Assembly (NCBI RefSeq): GCF_009792895.1
Contig: NZ_WSSC01000004.1
Span: forward strand, 248,001 to 312,000
Direction: 5' to 3'
Length of the DNA stretch: 64,000 bases
Source of the DNA: Pigmentibacter ruber
GTDB lineage: Bacteria; Bdellovibrionota_B; Oligoflexia; Silvanigrellales; Silvanigrellaceae
Each line of letters begins with the position of its first letter. The stretch's first letter is position 1. Below, piece after piece: positions 9,877 through 18,755 of this stretch. Made by a program: the position numbers and the translations under genes. Under the pieces are notes generated by a model. The model worked only from the letters and a program-made list of their open reading frames with translations, made no database searches and was not told the origin of the DNA.

Positions 9877-10950
9877 TTAAATATTTTCCTTGATAAATTC
9901 TCTTGGAATTGACTTTCCGGTGCTTTTTCCTGCAGAAAGAAAAAATAATGCAGCTTCTTTATTCGGATCTAATTCAAGAATTTCATGAATTTTGTCTTCA
10001 TTAAAAGCTCCTGTTATCCAACAATTAATATCAAGTGCAATACAAAGTAAATTAAATGTTTGAGATAAATGCCCAATATCTATTAATGAAACACGATATG
10101 TTCTTGAAGTTGGATATTTCCACGCACTTAATTCAAACCTAGTTGTTAGAATAATATTTATACTTGAATTTTCAAAATAATATTGGCCATCAAGAATGTT
10201 TGCTAATTCTTTATCATCTATGCCTTTATGAATAAAATCCAGAGAATGCTTAACTGCGTTATAATGATATATTCCAGATTCGACATTTTCTACATTATTG
10301 ATCATAATATAAGCTTGTGTGGGATGTAAATTTCCTCCAGATGGGCTTGTTTTTCTTTTTCCTTGTATTGATATTTCACCTAAAGTTTCGTTCTTAAGAT
10401 GCACATACCCAAATGTTAAATAAAGAAGTACTGATAACTTTTCTAAACTTAATTTTTCTTCAATGAATTCACGAACTGTTTTTCTTTCAAATAAAATTTC
10501 TACTATTTTAGTATGGTCTAATAATTCTAATTTAGGTTTTGGTAATTCAAATCTTTTTACTGTTTCTCTTTCATACTCGAAAGATAAATTCAAGTTTTCA
10601 TTTATTGTATTGCAGTATGAAACATATTTTTCAGAAAACTCCTGCTTTGATAACCCATTATAAATATTAGGAATGCTACTAGTACCTAAATGAAATATTT
10701 TAGCAATTGTCCCTATTTTCCATTCACTATTAGTATTTTCTTTAACGGGTACTAAAATTTTATTTTCTATAAGATCTATTTCTATTTGATTATATTCATT
10801 AATTTCAAAAATATTTGATTTATTCAATTCATGTAAATAATCAAAATATTCTTTTTCTAATTCAAATTGTTGATGATTTTTGTAATCCCATAAAATCAAA
10901 TTTTTTTTATTAAATTCAAAAAATATATTATCGCTTATTTTATAGTGCAT
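9877..10950 (-). CDS. SagB-type FMN dehydrogenase (nitroreductase fold), putative peptide-maturation oxidase
   Basis: 357 residues. The C-terminal ~210 residues form a nitroreductase-type FMN domain with the SagB hallmarks: RKTVREF, the block SPSGGNLHPTQAYIM, and TYRVSLIDIGHLSQTFNLLCIALDINCW. The first ~110 residues form a separate domain ending in FHLGTSS, as in SagB/ThcOx-like proteins. SagB enzymes oxidise azolines to azoles in ribosomally made peptides (RiPPs) such as streptolysin S; relatives also serve in other peptide pathways. The start has AGGA upstream. Immediately upstream on the same strand are an attenuator-like hairpin and a 23-codon gene, the layout expected of a RiPP precursor and its modifying enzyme. 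No YcaO cyclodehydratase or exporter is adjacent, so the chemistry is open. Confidence 0.85.
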   Translation of the reverse strand: MHYKISDNIFFEFNKKNLILWDYKNHQQFELEKEYFDYLHELNKSNIFEINEYNQIEIDLIENKILVPVKENTNSEWKIGTIAKIFHLGTSSIPNIYNGLSKQEFSEKYVSYCNTINENLNLSFEYERETVKRFELPKPKLELLDHTKIVEILFERKTVREFIEEKLSLEKLSVLLYLTFGYVHLKNETLGEISIQGKRKTSPSGGNLHPTQAYIMINNVENVESGIYHYNAVKHSLDFIHKGIDDKELANILDGQYYFENSSINIILTTRFELSAWKYPTSRTYRVSLIDIGHLSQTFNLLCIALDINCWITGAFNEDKIHEILELDPNKEAALFFLSAGKSTGKSIPREFIKENI

Positions 10951-10965
10951 TTATTTTTCCTAAAT

Positions 10966-10996
10966 AAAAAAAAAGGAGTGCTTATTCAGCAACTCC
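10966..10996 (-). terminator. Attenuator-like intrinsic terminator between the 23-codon gene and the SagB-type gene
   Basis: On the minus strand a GC-rich stem GGAGT-(T)-GCT / AGCACTCC, with a single bulged T and loop GAATA (10975-10996), is followed by nine T residues (10966-10974). It lies 27 bases after the 23-codon frame and ends about 16 bases before the dehydrogenase start. Partial readthrough here would give much more of the short transcript than of the enzyme transcript. Confidence 0.75.
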
Positions 10997-11022
10997 AAAA
11001 GGCTAAAAAAAATAAAAATTTA

Positions 11023-11094
11023 TTATTTTTTTACAATTACAGAAGCAAAAAACCATCTCGCAAACGTTTGTTTCTCTAATTCAACTTTTTTCAT
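11023..11094 (-). CDS. 23-residue peptide, candidate RiPP precursor
   Basis: A 23-codon frame with a strong AGGAG ribosome-binding site 6 bases before ATG. The peptide begins MKKVELEKQ, continues TFARWFF and ends ASVIVKK: a charged first third, then an aromatic/hydrophobic core (Phe11, Trp14, Phe15, Phe16) and a basic tail. It has no Cys and only one Ser and one Thr, so classical thiazole/oxazole chemistry would have few targets. It lies 72 bases upstream of a SagB-type dehydrogenase on the same strand, with a terminator-like hairpin between. The alternative is a translated leader peptide controlling the dehydrogenase. Seen: frame, ribosome-binding site, hairpin. Inferred: precursor role. Confidence 0.6.
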   Translation of the reverse strand: MKKVELEKQTFARWFFASVIVKK

Positions 11095-11106
11095 AATAAT
11101 CTCCTA

Positions 11107-11461
11107 TATTTTTATATAATATTACATTTTTTTAGTTATATAACTTCAATAATAATAACAAAGAAAAAAATTATTTCAATTAAAAAAATTAATTGCGCCA
11201 AAATATTATCATTTTCTTTCTAAGTTAAAATATAAACCAACTCGTTTTTATATACAAGAGAGGCTATCACAATATTTTTTAATTGCTATTAATTACTTAA
11301 TTTATTCTAAATATAAATAATACTCTATAGCTTTTAACCCCTGGACAAGAAAAAAAATAAGCTAAGCTTATGGTTTAATAATATTTATCTTATAAATAAG
11401 TCGAAATTTTATAAAAGGTTCAGATGTAAAAAAAATGAATTTCTTAATTACAATTTAGGAA
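11107..11461. other. AT-rich intergenic region between the peptide gene and cueR
   Basis: About 355 bases without a credible gene. A perfect 12-base palindrome AGTTATATAACT lies at 11134-11145, about 40 bases upstream of the 23-codon gene, where an operator or promoter would be expected. No other structure was found. Confidence 0.35.
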
Positions 11462-11863
11462 TTAAGAATTCCTGCTCAACTTATCTAAAATTGGGCACTC
11501 AGGTCTATCATTTCCCTGACAACATTTAACTAAATTTTCTAATGTACTTAACATAGCTTTAAGCTGTTCCATTTTATTCTGTAATTTTTCAATATGTTTC
11601 TGAGCTATTTTTTTTACATCTTGATTGCTTCTTTTCTTATTTTTCCATAAATCTAAAAGTTTTTTTATTTCATTTATTGAAAAACCCAACTCACGAGCGC
11701 TTTTAATAAATAATAATACTTGAACATCATTTTCTTGATATAAACGATAACCGGCTTCAGATCTTTTTAGTTTTGTTAACAATCCTTGCTCTTCATAATA
11801 GCGGATCATCTTTATATGGATCCCACTTTTCTTTGCTGCAACACCAATGCTAAAAAAAGACAT
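11462..11863 (-). CDS. cueR: CueR/HmrR-type copper-responsive MerR-family regulator
   Basis: 133 residues. It has the N-terminal MerR winged helix (IGVAAKKSGIHIKMIRYYEEQGLL), a long dimerisation helix, and a C-terminal metal loop CQGNDRPECPIL. The two Cys separated by seven residues and followed by PI are the Cu(I)-binding arrangement of CueR/HmrR. The protein would twist a promoter with a 19-base spacer when it binds Cu(I), and such a promoter exists upstream of this operon (14423-14453). It is the last gene of a three-gene run, starting 30 bases after copA, so it is probably autoregulated. Confidence 0.88.
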   Translation of the reverse strand: MSFFSIGVAAKKSGIHIKMIRYYEEQGLLTKLKRSEAGYRLYQENDVQVLLFIKSARELGFSINEIKKLLDLWKNKKRSNQDVKKIAQKHIEKLQNKMEQLKAMLSTLENLVKCCQGNDRPECPILDKLSRNS

Positions 11864-11892
11864 ATTACCTTTTCTTTCAATTTAAAATATTT

Positions 11893-14109
11893 CTACTTTA
11901 ACTTCCATTTTTTTAAAAACAACGAATTCGTAACAACACTAAAACTACTAAACGCCATAGCAAAACCAGCAAACATAGGATTTAAAAATCCCATAGCGGC
12001 TAATGGAATACCAAAGATATTATAAATAAAAGCCCAAAATAAATTTTGTTTAATTTTTTTATAAGTTTTTTGTGAAATATCTATCGCTTCAAAAACTAGA
12101 GAAGGATTGTTACTCATTAAAGTAATACCAGAAGCATGAATAGCAGCATCGGTTCCAGCTCCCATAGAAATTCCTACATTTGCTGCAGCAAGAGCAGGAG
12201 CATCATTAATTCCATCCCCAACCATAGCAACTAAACCATACTTAGCTTTTAAATTTTGAATAATATTTAATTTTTCATCAGGTAATACATTAGCATAAAC
12301 TTCATCAATACCAACCAATTTTGCAACATAATTGGCACTTCCTAAATTATCTCCAGATATCATTACTGTTTTAATATTCAAAGCTTTTAATTTTGCAATC
12401 GCCTCACTCGCATTACTTTTTATGATATCTCTAAAAATAAAGATACCTAGTAATTTACTACTTTCATTGTTACTTTCTATCAAGTAAGAAATCGTACTGC
12501 CAAAATTTATATTTTTAGCAACTAATGCATTTTGATCTTCACTTAAAAATAAATTATGTTCATGCAATATTTTCTCACTACCTAAAATAAATGATTTACC
12601 AAGATAATTTCCTATTATACCTTTACCAATAATTGCATTTAATGAATTAAATTTAAAACTTTCAATTTTATTTTCTTTCGCATAAGTAAGAACTGCTTTT
12701 GCAAGTGGATGTTCGCTTCCTGATTGCAATCCTGCAGATAAGGAAAGAATTTCTTTTTTTGAAGAATTTATATTTATAGTATCTATTAATTTAGGTTGCC
12801 CGATAGTTAATGTTCCAGTCTTATCAAATGAAACAACTTTTAAAGCGTGAACTTGTTCTAAAGCTTCAGCATCTTTAATTAAAATTCCGTGCTTTGCAGC
12901 AACTCCAGTTCCTACCATAATCGCTGTTGGAGTCGCTAATCCTAAAGCGCAGGGACAAGCAATTACCAGTACAGCAATAGCTTTCAATGCCGCATCTAAC
13001 CAATTGTTGCTCACTATTCCCCAAGTTATAAAAGTAATTAATGCGATGAGAAGTACTATTGGAACAAAAATAGAACTCACTTTATCTACTAATTTTTGAA
13101 TAGGAGCTTTTTTTGCTTGTGCTGTTTCAACCATTTTTATAATTTTTGCCAGAAGAGTTTCTGTCCCAATTGCAGTGGTCGTTACTTTTAAAAATCCACT
13201 TCCATTTAAAGATCCACCTGTAATTCTATCACCTTCACTTTTTTCAACTGGCAAACTTTCTCCAGTTATTAAAGACTCATCAATTTGCGAATGCCCTGAT
13301 AAAATAATGCCATCAACAGGAATAATTTCACCCGGTCGTACTAATACAATATCGTCAGTTTTTACATCTTCTATTTTTACTTTAATTTCATTTCCATCTT
13401 GAAAGATTGTCGCATTATCCGGACGAAGATTTTCCAAAGATCTTATTGCTTCAGAAGTTTGAAATTTTGCTCTATTTTCTAAGTATTTTCCAAATAAAAT
13501 AAGGGTAATAATAGTTGCTGAGCTCTCAAAATATAAATGCATATCAGCTAAATTATTGCTATAGTATTGATAGCACACTTCAATAATACTTAATAAATAT
13601 GCCGCAGATGTTCCAATGGCAACCAATAAATCCATGTTTGCATTTTTAGCTAAAATAGCCTTAAAAGCTGAGCGATAAAAACGAAAACCAAAAATGAATT
13701 GCACAATAGAAGCTAAAATAATTTGTAACCATATATTTAACTCAATATGAATAGAAAAAAACATGAAAAACATAGGTAACAATAATGGAAAAGTAAAGAG
13801 TGCTGATAATAAAAGAATTATTTTTTCTTTCTGCATTTTCTTTCTTAAATCAAAACTTTGATTTGCTTTATTGTTATCAAATATTTTTGCCTTATAACCA
13901 CTTTTTTCAACTGCTCGGATGAGATCTGAAATTTTAACCTCCGCAGAGATTTTCACTTGAGCTTTTTCAGTTGCTAAATTTACGCTCGTTTCAGTTACGC
14001 CATTTACCGCAGCTAAAGCCTTTTCGACATGATTAACACATGAAGCACAAGTCATACCTTGCACTTCTAAAGTAATTATTTTTGAGTCATTATTATCAAT
14101 TAAGCTCAT
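11893..14109 (-). CDS. copA: Cu(+)-exporting P1B-type ATPase
   Basis: About 738 residues. One N-terminal heavy-metal-associated domain carries GMTCASC. The ATPase core follows, with TGES in the actuator domain (residue ~285), the membrane metal site CPC in [12 protein letters not shown] (~388), the phosphorylation motif DKTGTLT (~432) and GDGINDAP (~631). This set defines Cu(I) exporters (CopA). It pumps cytosolic Cu(I) outward using ATP. A GTG at 14118 would add three residues, but the ATG at 14109 has AAGG 8-9 bases upstream and is preferred. It follows the small HMA gene by about 20 bases and precedes cueR by 30. Confidence 0.93.
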   Translation of the reverse strand: MSLIDNNDSKIITLEVQGMTCASCVNHVEKALAAVNGVTETSVNLATEKAQVKISAEVKISDLIRAVEKSGYKAKIFDNNKANQSFDLRKKMQKEKIILLLSALFTFPLLLPMFFMFFSIHIELNIWLQIILASIVQFIFGFRFYRSAFKAILAKNANMDLLVAIGTSAAYLLSIIEVCYQYYSNNLADMHLYFESSATIITLILFGKYLENRAKFQTSEAIRSLENLRPDNATIFQDGNEIKVKIEDVKTDDIVLVRPGEIIPVDGIILSGHSQIDESLITGESLPVEKSEGDRITGGSLNGSGFLKVTTTAIGTETLLAKIIKMVETAQAKKAPIQKLVDKVSSIFVPIVLLIALITFITWGIVSNNWLDAALKAIAVLVIACPCALGLATPTAIMVGTGVAAKHGILIKDAEALEQVHALKVVSFDKTGTLTIGQPKLIDTININSSKKEILSLSAGLQSGSEHPLAKAVLTYAKENKIESFKFNSLNAIIGKGIIGNYLGKSFILGSEKILHEHNLFLSEDQNALVAKNINFGSTISYLIESNNESSKLLGIFIFRDIIKSNASEAIAKLKALNIKTVMISGDNLGSANYVAKLVGIDEVYANVLPDEKLNIIQNLKAKYGLVAMVGDGINDAPALAAANVGISMGAGTDAAIHASGITLMSNNPSLVFEAIDISQKTYKKIKQNLFWAFIYNIFGIPLAAMGFLNPMFAGFAMAFSSFSVVTNSLFLKKWKLK

Positions 14110-14131
14110 ATTAAACACCTTTTAATGAATA

Positions 14132-14392
14132 TTAATTCAATAATTTAACTTTGTAACCTAAATTATTTATAACATTAATAACTTCATCAATTTTATTTTT
14201 ATCTTTAATTTCAATCACTAAAAGTTTTTTATCTAAAAATACAGAATATTTAGATATAAAACTAACAGAATTAAGCTCTTTAGAAATTTTATTAACACAA
14301 GAATTACAATTCATACCTTCAATATTTAAATTAAAAACTGAAATATTTTCAATACTATCTTTTTTAAATATGCCTTTTAATTTTTCAAACAT
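14132..14392 (-). CDS. Small heavy-metal-associated (HMA) domain protein, CopZ-like
   Basis: 86 residues. A ~20-residue N-terminal extension (MFEKLKGIFKKDSIEN) precedes one HMA fold with the metal loop GMNCNSC. Comparable proteins ferry Cu(I) to CopA. It is the first gene of the copper operon and lies directly behind the CueR-type promoter. The extension and the Asn residues flanking the CxxC-type loop are less common than the GMTCxxC of typical chaperones, so its metal affinity may differ. Confidence 0.8.
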   Translation of the reverse strand: MFEKLKGIFKKDSIENISVFNLNIEGMNCNSCVNKISKELNSVSFISKYSVFLDKKLLVIEIKDKNKIDEVINVINNLGYKVKLLN

Positions 14393-14422
14393 AAAACCTC
14401 CTAATTCATAGCTACCCTAACA

Positions 14423-14453
14423 AGTATAAAGTCTCCCATTATAGGAGAGTCAA
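14423..14453 (-). promoter_or_regulatory. CueR-type promoter/operator of the copper operon
   Basis: On the minus strand: -35 TTGACT (14448-14453), a 19-base spacer (14429-14447), and -10 TATACT (14423-14428). The spacer holds an inverted repeat, ACTCTCC and GGGAGACT around a central TATAAT. The over-long 19-base spacer with a dyad between the hexamers is diagnostic of MerR-family activation. The -10 ends 31 bases before the start codon of the first copper gene. Confidence 0.9.
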
Positions 14454-14567
14454 GATTTTTTTATATTTTTTTTTATCTATTTATCTTTTGAAAATTTAGT
14501 GTTATTCTAAATAGTTAAATTTAAATTTCATTGAGTTGGAAAGACTTCTTTTATAAGGATAATAGTC

Positions 14568-15770
14568 ATGAATTATCATAGTGTTATATTATGTCATTTT
14601 GATTTATTAAACTTAAAAACTCCTATTGAGCAGAAATTATTGAATTTTTATAAGGCAAAAATATTTGCAAAAAATTGTTGTAACAAAGAAAAAGTAACTG
14701 ACCCTCAAAAAATTGAACAAGTTTACAAAGATGTATTTGAAAAATTTTCAAAATATGCAATTTCAGAGGATCGTATTCAAAAAATGCAAAATGTTATGTT
14801 AGATACTAATCCTGAAAACTTTATCTCAGAAGACAATTATTACCCAGAATTATTTCCAAATTTAGCTGAAAGTCCACTTGGAATTGATATTTATGCTAGA
14901 TCGTTATTATTTAATAAAATAGCCATAAATGTATTAAATCAATTTTATCCGGATGATTTAAAAAAACCTGATGACATAATCCATGTTACTAATACTGGTT
15001 ACTTATCTCCAGGTCCTGTGCAAACATTTGTAGATCAAAAACAATGGTTCAATACTTGCGTTACCCACTCCTATCAAATGGGTTGTTATGGAGCATTTCC
15101 AGCTGTACGTATGGCGAGCGGATTTTTATATTCTTCCTGGAAAGGTTTTCAACACGCTAAGAAAAAATTACACATTGATATTGTGCATACTGAAGTATTT
15201 TCTTTACATACTAATGTGGACGAAATAACTCCAGAAAATATTATCAATATGACTCTATTTGGAGATGGATTTGTAAAATATTCTGCTTATATAAGTAATG
15301 AATTTGATAATTTAAATACTAGTGGACTAAAAATTTTGACAAATTATGAAGAGGTATTTCATAATTCAAGTGAAAATTTATATTGGATACCAGATAAACA
15401 TCATTTTTATTTTTATCTTTCAAAAAATGTTCCACATGTGATTAAGAAAAACATTCTTAATTTTGTAATTAATTTATGTGATCAAATTGGCATAAATTTT
15501 TTAGAGAATAAAAACAACTTCATCTATGCAGTTCATCCTGGTGGTCCCAAAATTGTTCAATATGTCCAAGAAATGCTAGAATTAACAGATGAACAAATGC
15601 AAATCTCACGCAAAACATTTTTCAATCACGGCAATGTAAGCTCTTCAACAATTCCAATTGCATGGAAAGATATAGTTGAAGACAATTCAATCCCTAAAGG
15701 ACAAAAAATTATTACAATAGGTTTTGGTCCTGGTATCACAGCAAGTGGTCTTATTTTTGAAAAGATATGA
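14568..15770 (+). CDS. Type III polyketide synthase (chalcone/stilbene synthase family)
   Basis: 400 residues, full length for the family. Catalytic residues can be placed: the nucleophilic Cys in QMGCYGAFPAVRMA, His in AVHPGGPKIVQ, and Asn in NHGNVSSSTIP, followed by the C-terminal GFGPGIT block. These homodimeric enzymes extend an acyl-CoA starter with malonyl-CoA to make alkylpyrones, alkylresorcinols or other phenolics. The product cannot be predicted here, and no tailoring methyltransferase or oxidase is next to it. The start has AAGGA about 8 bases upstream. It diverges from the copper operon, and its promoter lies in the 175-base gap. Confidence 0.88.
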   Translation: MNYHSVILCHFDLLNLKTPIEQKLLNFYKAKIFAKNCCNKEKVTDPQKIEQVYKDVFEKFSKYAISEDRIQKMQNVMLDTNPENFISEDNYYPELFPNLAESPLGIDIYARSLLFNKIAINVLNQFYPDDLKKPDDIIHVTNTGYLSPGPVQTFVDQKQWFNTCVTHSYQMGCYGAFPAVRMASGFLYSSWKGFQHAKKKLHIDIVHTEVFSLHTNVDEITPENIINMTLFGDGFVKYSAYISNEFDNLNTSGLKILTNYEEVFHNSSENLYWIPDKHHFYFYLSKNVPHVIKKNILNFVINLCDQIGINFLENKNNFIYAVHPGGPKIVQYVQEMLELTDEQMQISRKTFFNHGNVSSSTIPIAWKDIVEDNSIPKGQKIITIGFGPGITASGLIFEKI

Positions 15771-15966
15771 TGAAATAACTTCATGACAAATATTTTAAAT
15801 TATTATTATAATTTTAAAATTATATAGAATTGGATAAATAAAATTTTATTTAAAATAATTATTCAATACAGAAAATAAAATTTTTTGCAAATTTATTTGA
15901 CAAATTTAAATTAAATATTTATCATAAAAATAAAATAATTTAAAATTTAATAGGATTTTTATTTTT

Positions 15967-16380
15967 ATGCCTTTTAAAATAAACATATTTATATTTTTTT
16001 CTACAATTTTATTTCTTAACAACTCATTTGCAAATGAAATATATGTTATATGTTCAAATTTAAAAAATGACTGGAAATGGCTGAACAAGGGGAATGTAAA
16101 AATAGATGGTAATTTAAAAACAAAATATCTTACACAATCTCTATATTTTAATTACTTCATTCTTAATGGCGGTATAGAGACCTATAAGAATTTGAAAAAT
16201 AGATGCTTTGATGAATTTAAAACTGAATATGTCTATCCACAACCTCTAAACAAATATTCAAATAAATGGATTCCATTTGCTGAAAGTGATGAGATATTAT
16301 TTCCTGGAATAATATCATATACAGACCATAATTTTCAATTGAGAGTATATTATAGAAATTCTAAAAATAAATTTACTTAA
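15967..16380 (+). CDS. Secreted protein, paralogue of the one at 18756-19247
   Basis: 137 residues with a Sec signal peptide ending in NSFANE. The mature part shares a clear pattern with the protein encoded at 18756-19247: (E)YV.C.N....DWKWL, then YF.L..G.E.YK.LK..C, then QP......W.PF. It is shorter at the C-terminus by about 25 residues. Two conserved Cys and the DWKWL motif suggest a small disulphide-bonded periplasmic or secreted fold. No known family is recognised. It lies just before a large lipoprotein gene. Confidence 0.6.
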   Translation: MPFKINIFIFFSTILFLNNSFANEIYVICSNLKNDWKWLNKGNVKIDGNLKTKYLTQSLYFNYFILNGGIETYKNLKNRCFDEFKTEYVYPQPLNKYSNKWIPFAESDEILFPGIISYTDHNFQLRVYYRNSKNKFT

Positions 16381-16823
16381 ATGATCTTTACACAGTTGAT
16401 CTTACTGCTAAAAAAATTATTTCCTATATAAGAAAAACTATAATAGATTGATTTTTAAATTTTATGAAAATAAACAATTTTTTTTTATTAAATATGCATA
16501 TCGAAATTTGTCATTCTTAAAAATATCAAAAATATATAATTTTTGATATTTTTTTTTAAAATCATAAATTTTATTTAATTACTAAAAATTAAATTTAATT
16601 ATTGAAATTTAATTGTTTTATAACTTAGATATTTTCATTTTTATATAGCTTCCTTTAAATTTTTCTAAAAGAACTATTGACTGTTTAAATAATTTATAAT
16701 AACGATAAAAAATAAATTAAGTTTTAAAAATTTCAACAAAAACAAATTGTTTTAATACTAACTTAAAATAATAAATTAATCTTTAAAAATTATTTTAATT
16801 AAGTATTAAAAAAGGGAAGAAAT
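16381..16823 (+). other. AT-rich intergenic region with a terminator
   Basis: About 440 bases, extremely AT-rich. It contains one clear intrinsic terminator (16519-16557) and otherwise nothing recognisable. No remnant of the missing C-terminal part of the preceding protein was seen. Confidence 0.5.
16519..16557 (+). terminator. Intrinsic terminator after the secreted-protein gene
   Basis: A perfect 15-base-pair stem (16519-16533 with 16539-16553) with loop ATATA, followed by an uninterrupted T tract. The stem is AT-rich with a TATCA/TGATA core. It lies about 140 bases downstream of the gene ending at 16380. Confidence 0.7.
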
Positions 16824-18551
16824 ATGAAATTATATCTATCTATTGTTATTATCGCTTCACTTACTCTAATCTCATGTTCTAAAAAAAATTCAGAAAACTC
16901 TGAAACTTCTAATACTTCTTCAATCCAGAAAACATACTTGTCAAACCTCTTAGAACATCATGACTCACATACCAGTATTATTGGAAAAGGCTATAATTCT
17001 GTAGATAAAACAATAAAGAATAATTGTTTAGATAATACTTATCATGAATTTATTCAAAGCGGAAAATCAGAAGTTAATTTTTTTAATAATTTATCCTCCG
17101 AAGAATTAAGCGAAAAGTTAAATATAAATGTCAATGGCAAATTACATTCTCCTCAGGGTGAAGTTTCCATTGATTCAAACTTTTTAAATATGTTGAATAC
17201 TAACGAAGCAAGCTCGACAGTTACGCTTATTGCAAACGTTACAAATGGAAAAAATAGATTGAAAAGAATTAATGAACATTCGCCTGGTTATAAACTAAAT
17301 GATTTTTATAAATCAATTTTTGACAAAAGTAAGGCTGAATTTATTAAGGTTTGCGGGGATGAAATTATTGATTCACAGAAACTCTCAGCTTATCTTGTAA
17401 TTACAGCTCGAATAGATTTTAAAAATAAAGCAACAAAAGATAAATTTGAAGCAAAAGTTGGAGGAGGAAAAAATATATTCGAAGAAATAGGAGTAAATGC
17501 AAGCTCTTCAATTAGTAATTTGGATGAAAATACAAGAAAATCAATAAAAATAACTGTAGCTGGGTTGCAACTCGGTGGAGAATTTAAACAACTTCAGTCA
17601 ATTTTGAAAAAAAATGTTTGTAATTTAAACCAAGTTGAGCAATGTAGCCAAATGTTTGATACTATCAACAACTATTTTTCAAATGAATTTATGAATCAAT
17701 TAGACACTAAAAATGAAAATTCTTGGATTGTTTCTGAAATAAAATCTACTCCTTATTCAAAACTTATTATATTAGATGACAAACTTGAATACTTTAGCGA
17801 TCAGTTTAATTATGGTTTAAATTATGCTAAATTTTCAGCTAAATTATCTAATATTAAAGAAATTAATTCGGAAGCATTTAAAAATATAAAAAAGATTCTC
17901 AGTCATGAATATTACAAACATTTTTCGAATGACGAAAAAAATTACTTATCAGAAAGTTTAAATTCGGCTCAAAATAATATAAATATGGTAGATGAATATT
18001 TTTCAGAGTGTAATTCTTCTGAATCATTTAAAGATTGTATAAGAAAATACCAACAATATTTGGATCAAAATTATGTACCTATCGATCAAGAACTTAGAAA
18101 TGCAAAAGTAAATAATTATATTGCATCATACAATACAGGAATTCATACATTCGAAATTAACAATAACGTGTTTTATAAAAAAGAAATAGATAAAAATATT
18201 TTTCCAGAATCTGGAAATCTAAGCTACATATTTCTTAATGAATATGACGATGAAATAAATGATAATGCAATAGAACTTGTCTGCCAATTAGATTACAGAT
18301 CTAAGCTGAATAAGGTAAATTCAATTGTATGGTTTTCTAGTTTTATTTCATCACTTCCTACACTATATACTTTGCTTGAAAAGGCAGTAAAGCAAGAATT
18401 TGTTGTCCTTGATGTCATCTGGAATAGAAAAGACTCTGATGTGACAACCCACTATATTAAAGATAACTGCGGGAATCATGGAAAACTATTCTTTATATCA
18501 CACTCACTATCAAACACCAAAAAGATATCAATATGGCAGGTAAAAGAATAG
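16824..18551 (+). CDS. Large lipoprotein, unrecognised
   Basis: 575 residues with a lipoprotein signal peptide (lipobox LISC, Cys at residue ~18) and a Ser/Asn-rich linker, so it is anchored in the outer or inner membrane. Residues ~55-250 (with FIKVCGDEII, then SAYLVITARIDF, then TVAGLQLGGEF) recall, only weakly, the central part of MACPF/cytolysin-like pore-forming proteins; the diagnostic YGTHY motif is absent. The middle is helical and Asn/Ser/Lys-rich, and the C-terminus is mixed and contains paired Cys. The start has GGGAAG upstream. It sits between two paralogous small secreted-protein genes. Function unknown; the pore-forming suggestion is speculative. Confidence 0.6.
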   Translation: MKLYLSIVIIASLTLISCSKKNSENSETSNTSSIQKTYLSNLLEHHDSHTSIIGKGYNSVDKTIKNNCLDNTYHEFIQSGKSEVNFFNNLSSEELSEKLNINVNGKLHSPQGEVSIDSNFLNMLNTNEASSTVTLIANVTNGKNRLKRINEHSPGYKLNDFYKSIFDKSKAEFIKVCGDEIIDSQKLSAYLVITARIDFKNKATKDKFEAKVGGGKNIFEEIGVNASSSISNLDENTRKSIKITVAGLQLGGEFKQLQSILKKNVCNLNQVEQCSQMFDTINNYFSNEFMNQLDTKNENSWIVSEIKSTPYSKLIILDDKLEYFSDQFNYGLNYAKFSAKLSNIKEINSEAFKNIKKILSHEYYKHFSNDEKNYLSESLNSAQNNINMVDEYFSECNSSESFKDCIRKYQQYLDQNYVPIDQELRNAKVNNYIASYNTGIHTFEINNNVFYKKEIDKNIFPESGNLSYIFLNEYDDEINDNAIELVCQLDYRSKLNKVNSIVWFSSFISSLPTLYTLLEKAVKQEFVVLDVIWNRKDSDVTTHYIKDNCGNHGKLFFISHSLSNTKKISIWQVKE

Positions 18552-18609
18552 AAAATATACTGACAAAAGTATTTGACTGAGAGTTCCTGATTTTTTTTGA
18601 AAATATGAA

Positions 18610-18686
18610 TGGCGGGATGGACGGGACTTGAACCCGCGACCTCCGGCGTGACAGGCCAGCGTTGTAACCAACTCTACTACCACCCC
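18610..18686 (-). tRNA. tRNA-Asp (GTC)
   Basis: A 77-base cloverleaf: acceptor GGGGTGG pairing with CCATCCC, anticodon stem CTGGC/GCCGG around loop CTGTCAC (anticodon GTC), T-arm with GGGTTCAAGTCCC, G discriminator and an encoded CCA end. It stands alone between protein genes. Confidence 0.93.
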
Positions 18687-18755
18687 GCTTACAAGAATTA
18701 CCTGTATGCCATAAACAATTTCTTAATGCAAGTCCCTATCTGATTCTTTGCTTTT

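Noticed and set aside
11134-11145. Palindrome AGTTATATAACT as a definite operator
   Set aside because: Twelve AT-only bases in such AT-rich DNA can occur by chance; it is only mentioned with the intergenic region.
16381-16500. A frameshifted C-terminal remainder of the secreted protein ending at 16380
   Set aside because: No other frame resumes similarity to the C-terminal part of its paralogue; the shorter length may be native.
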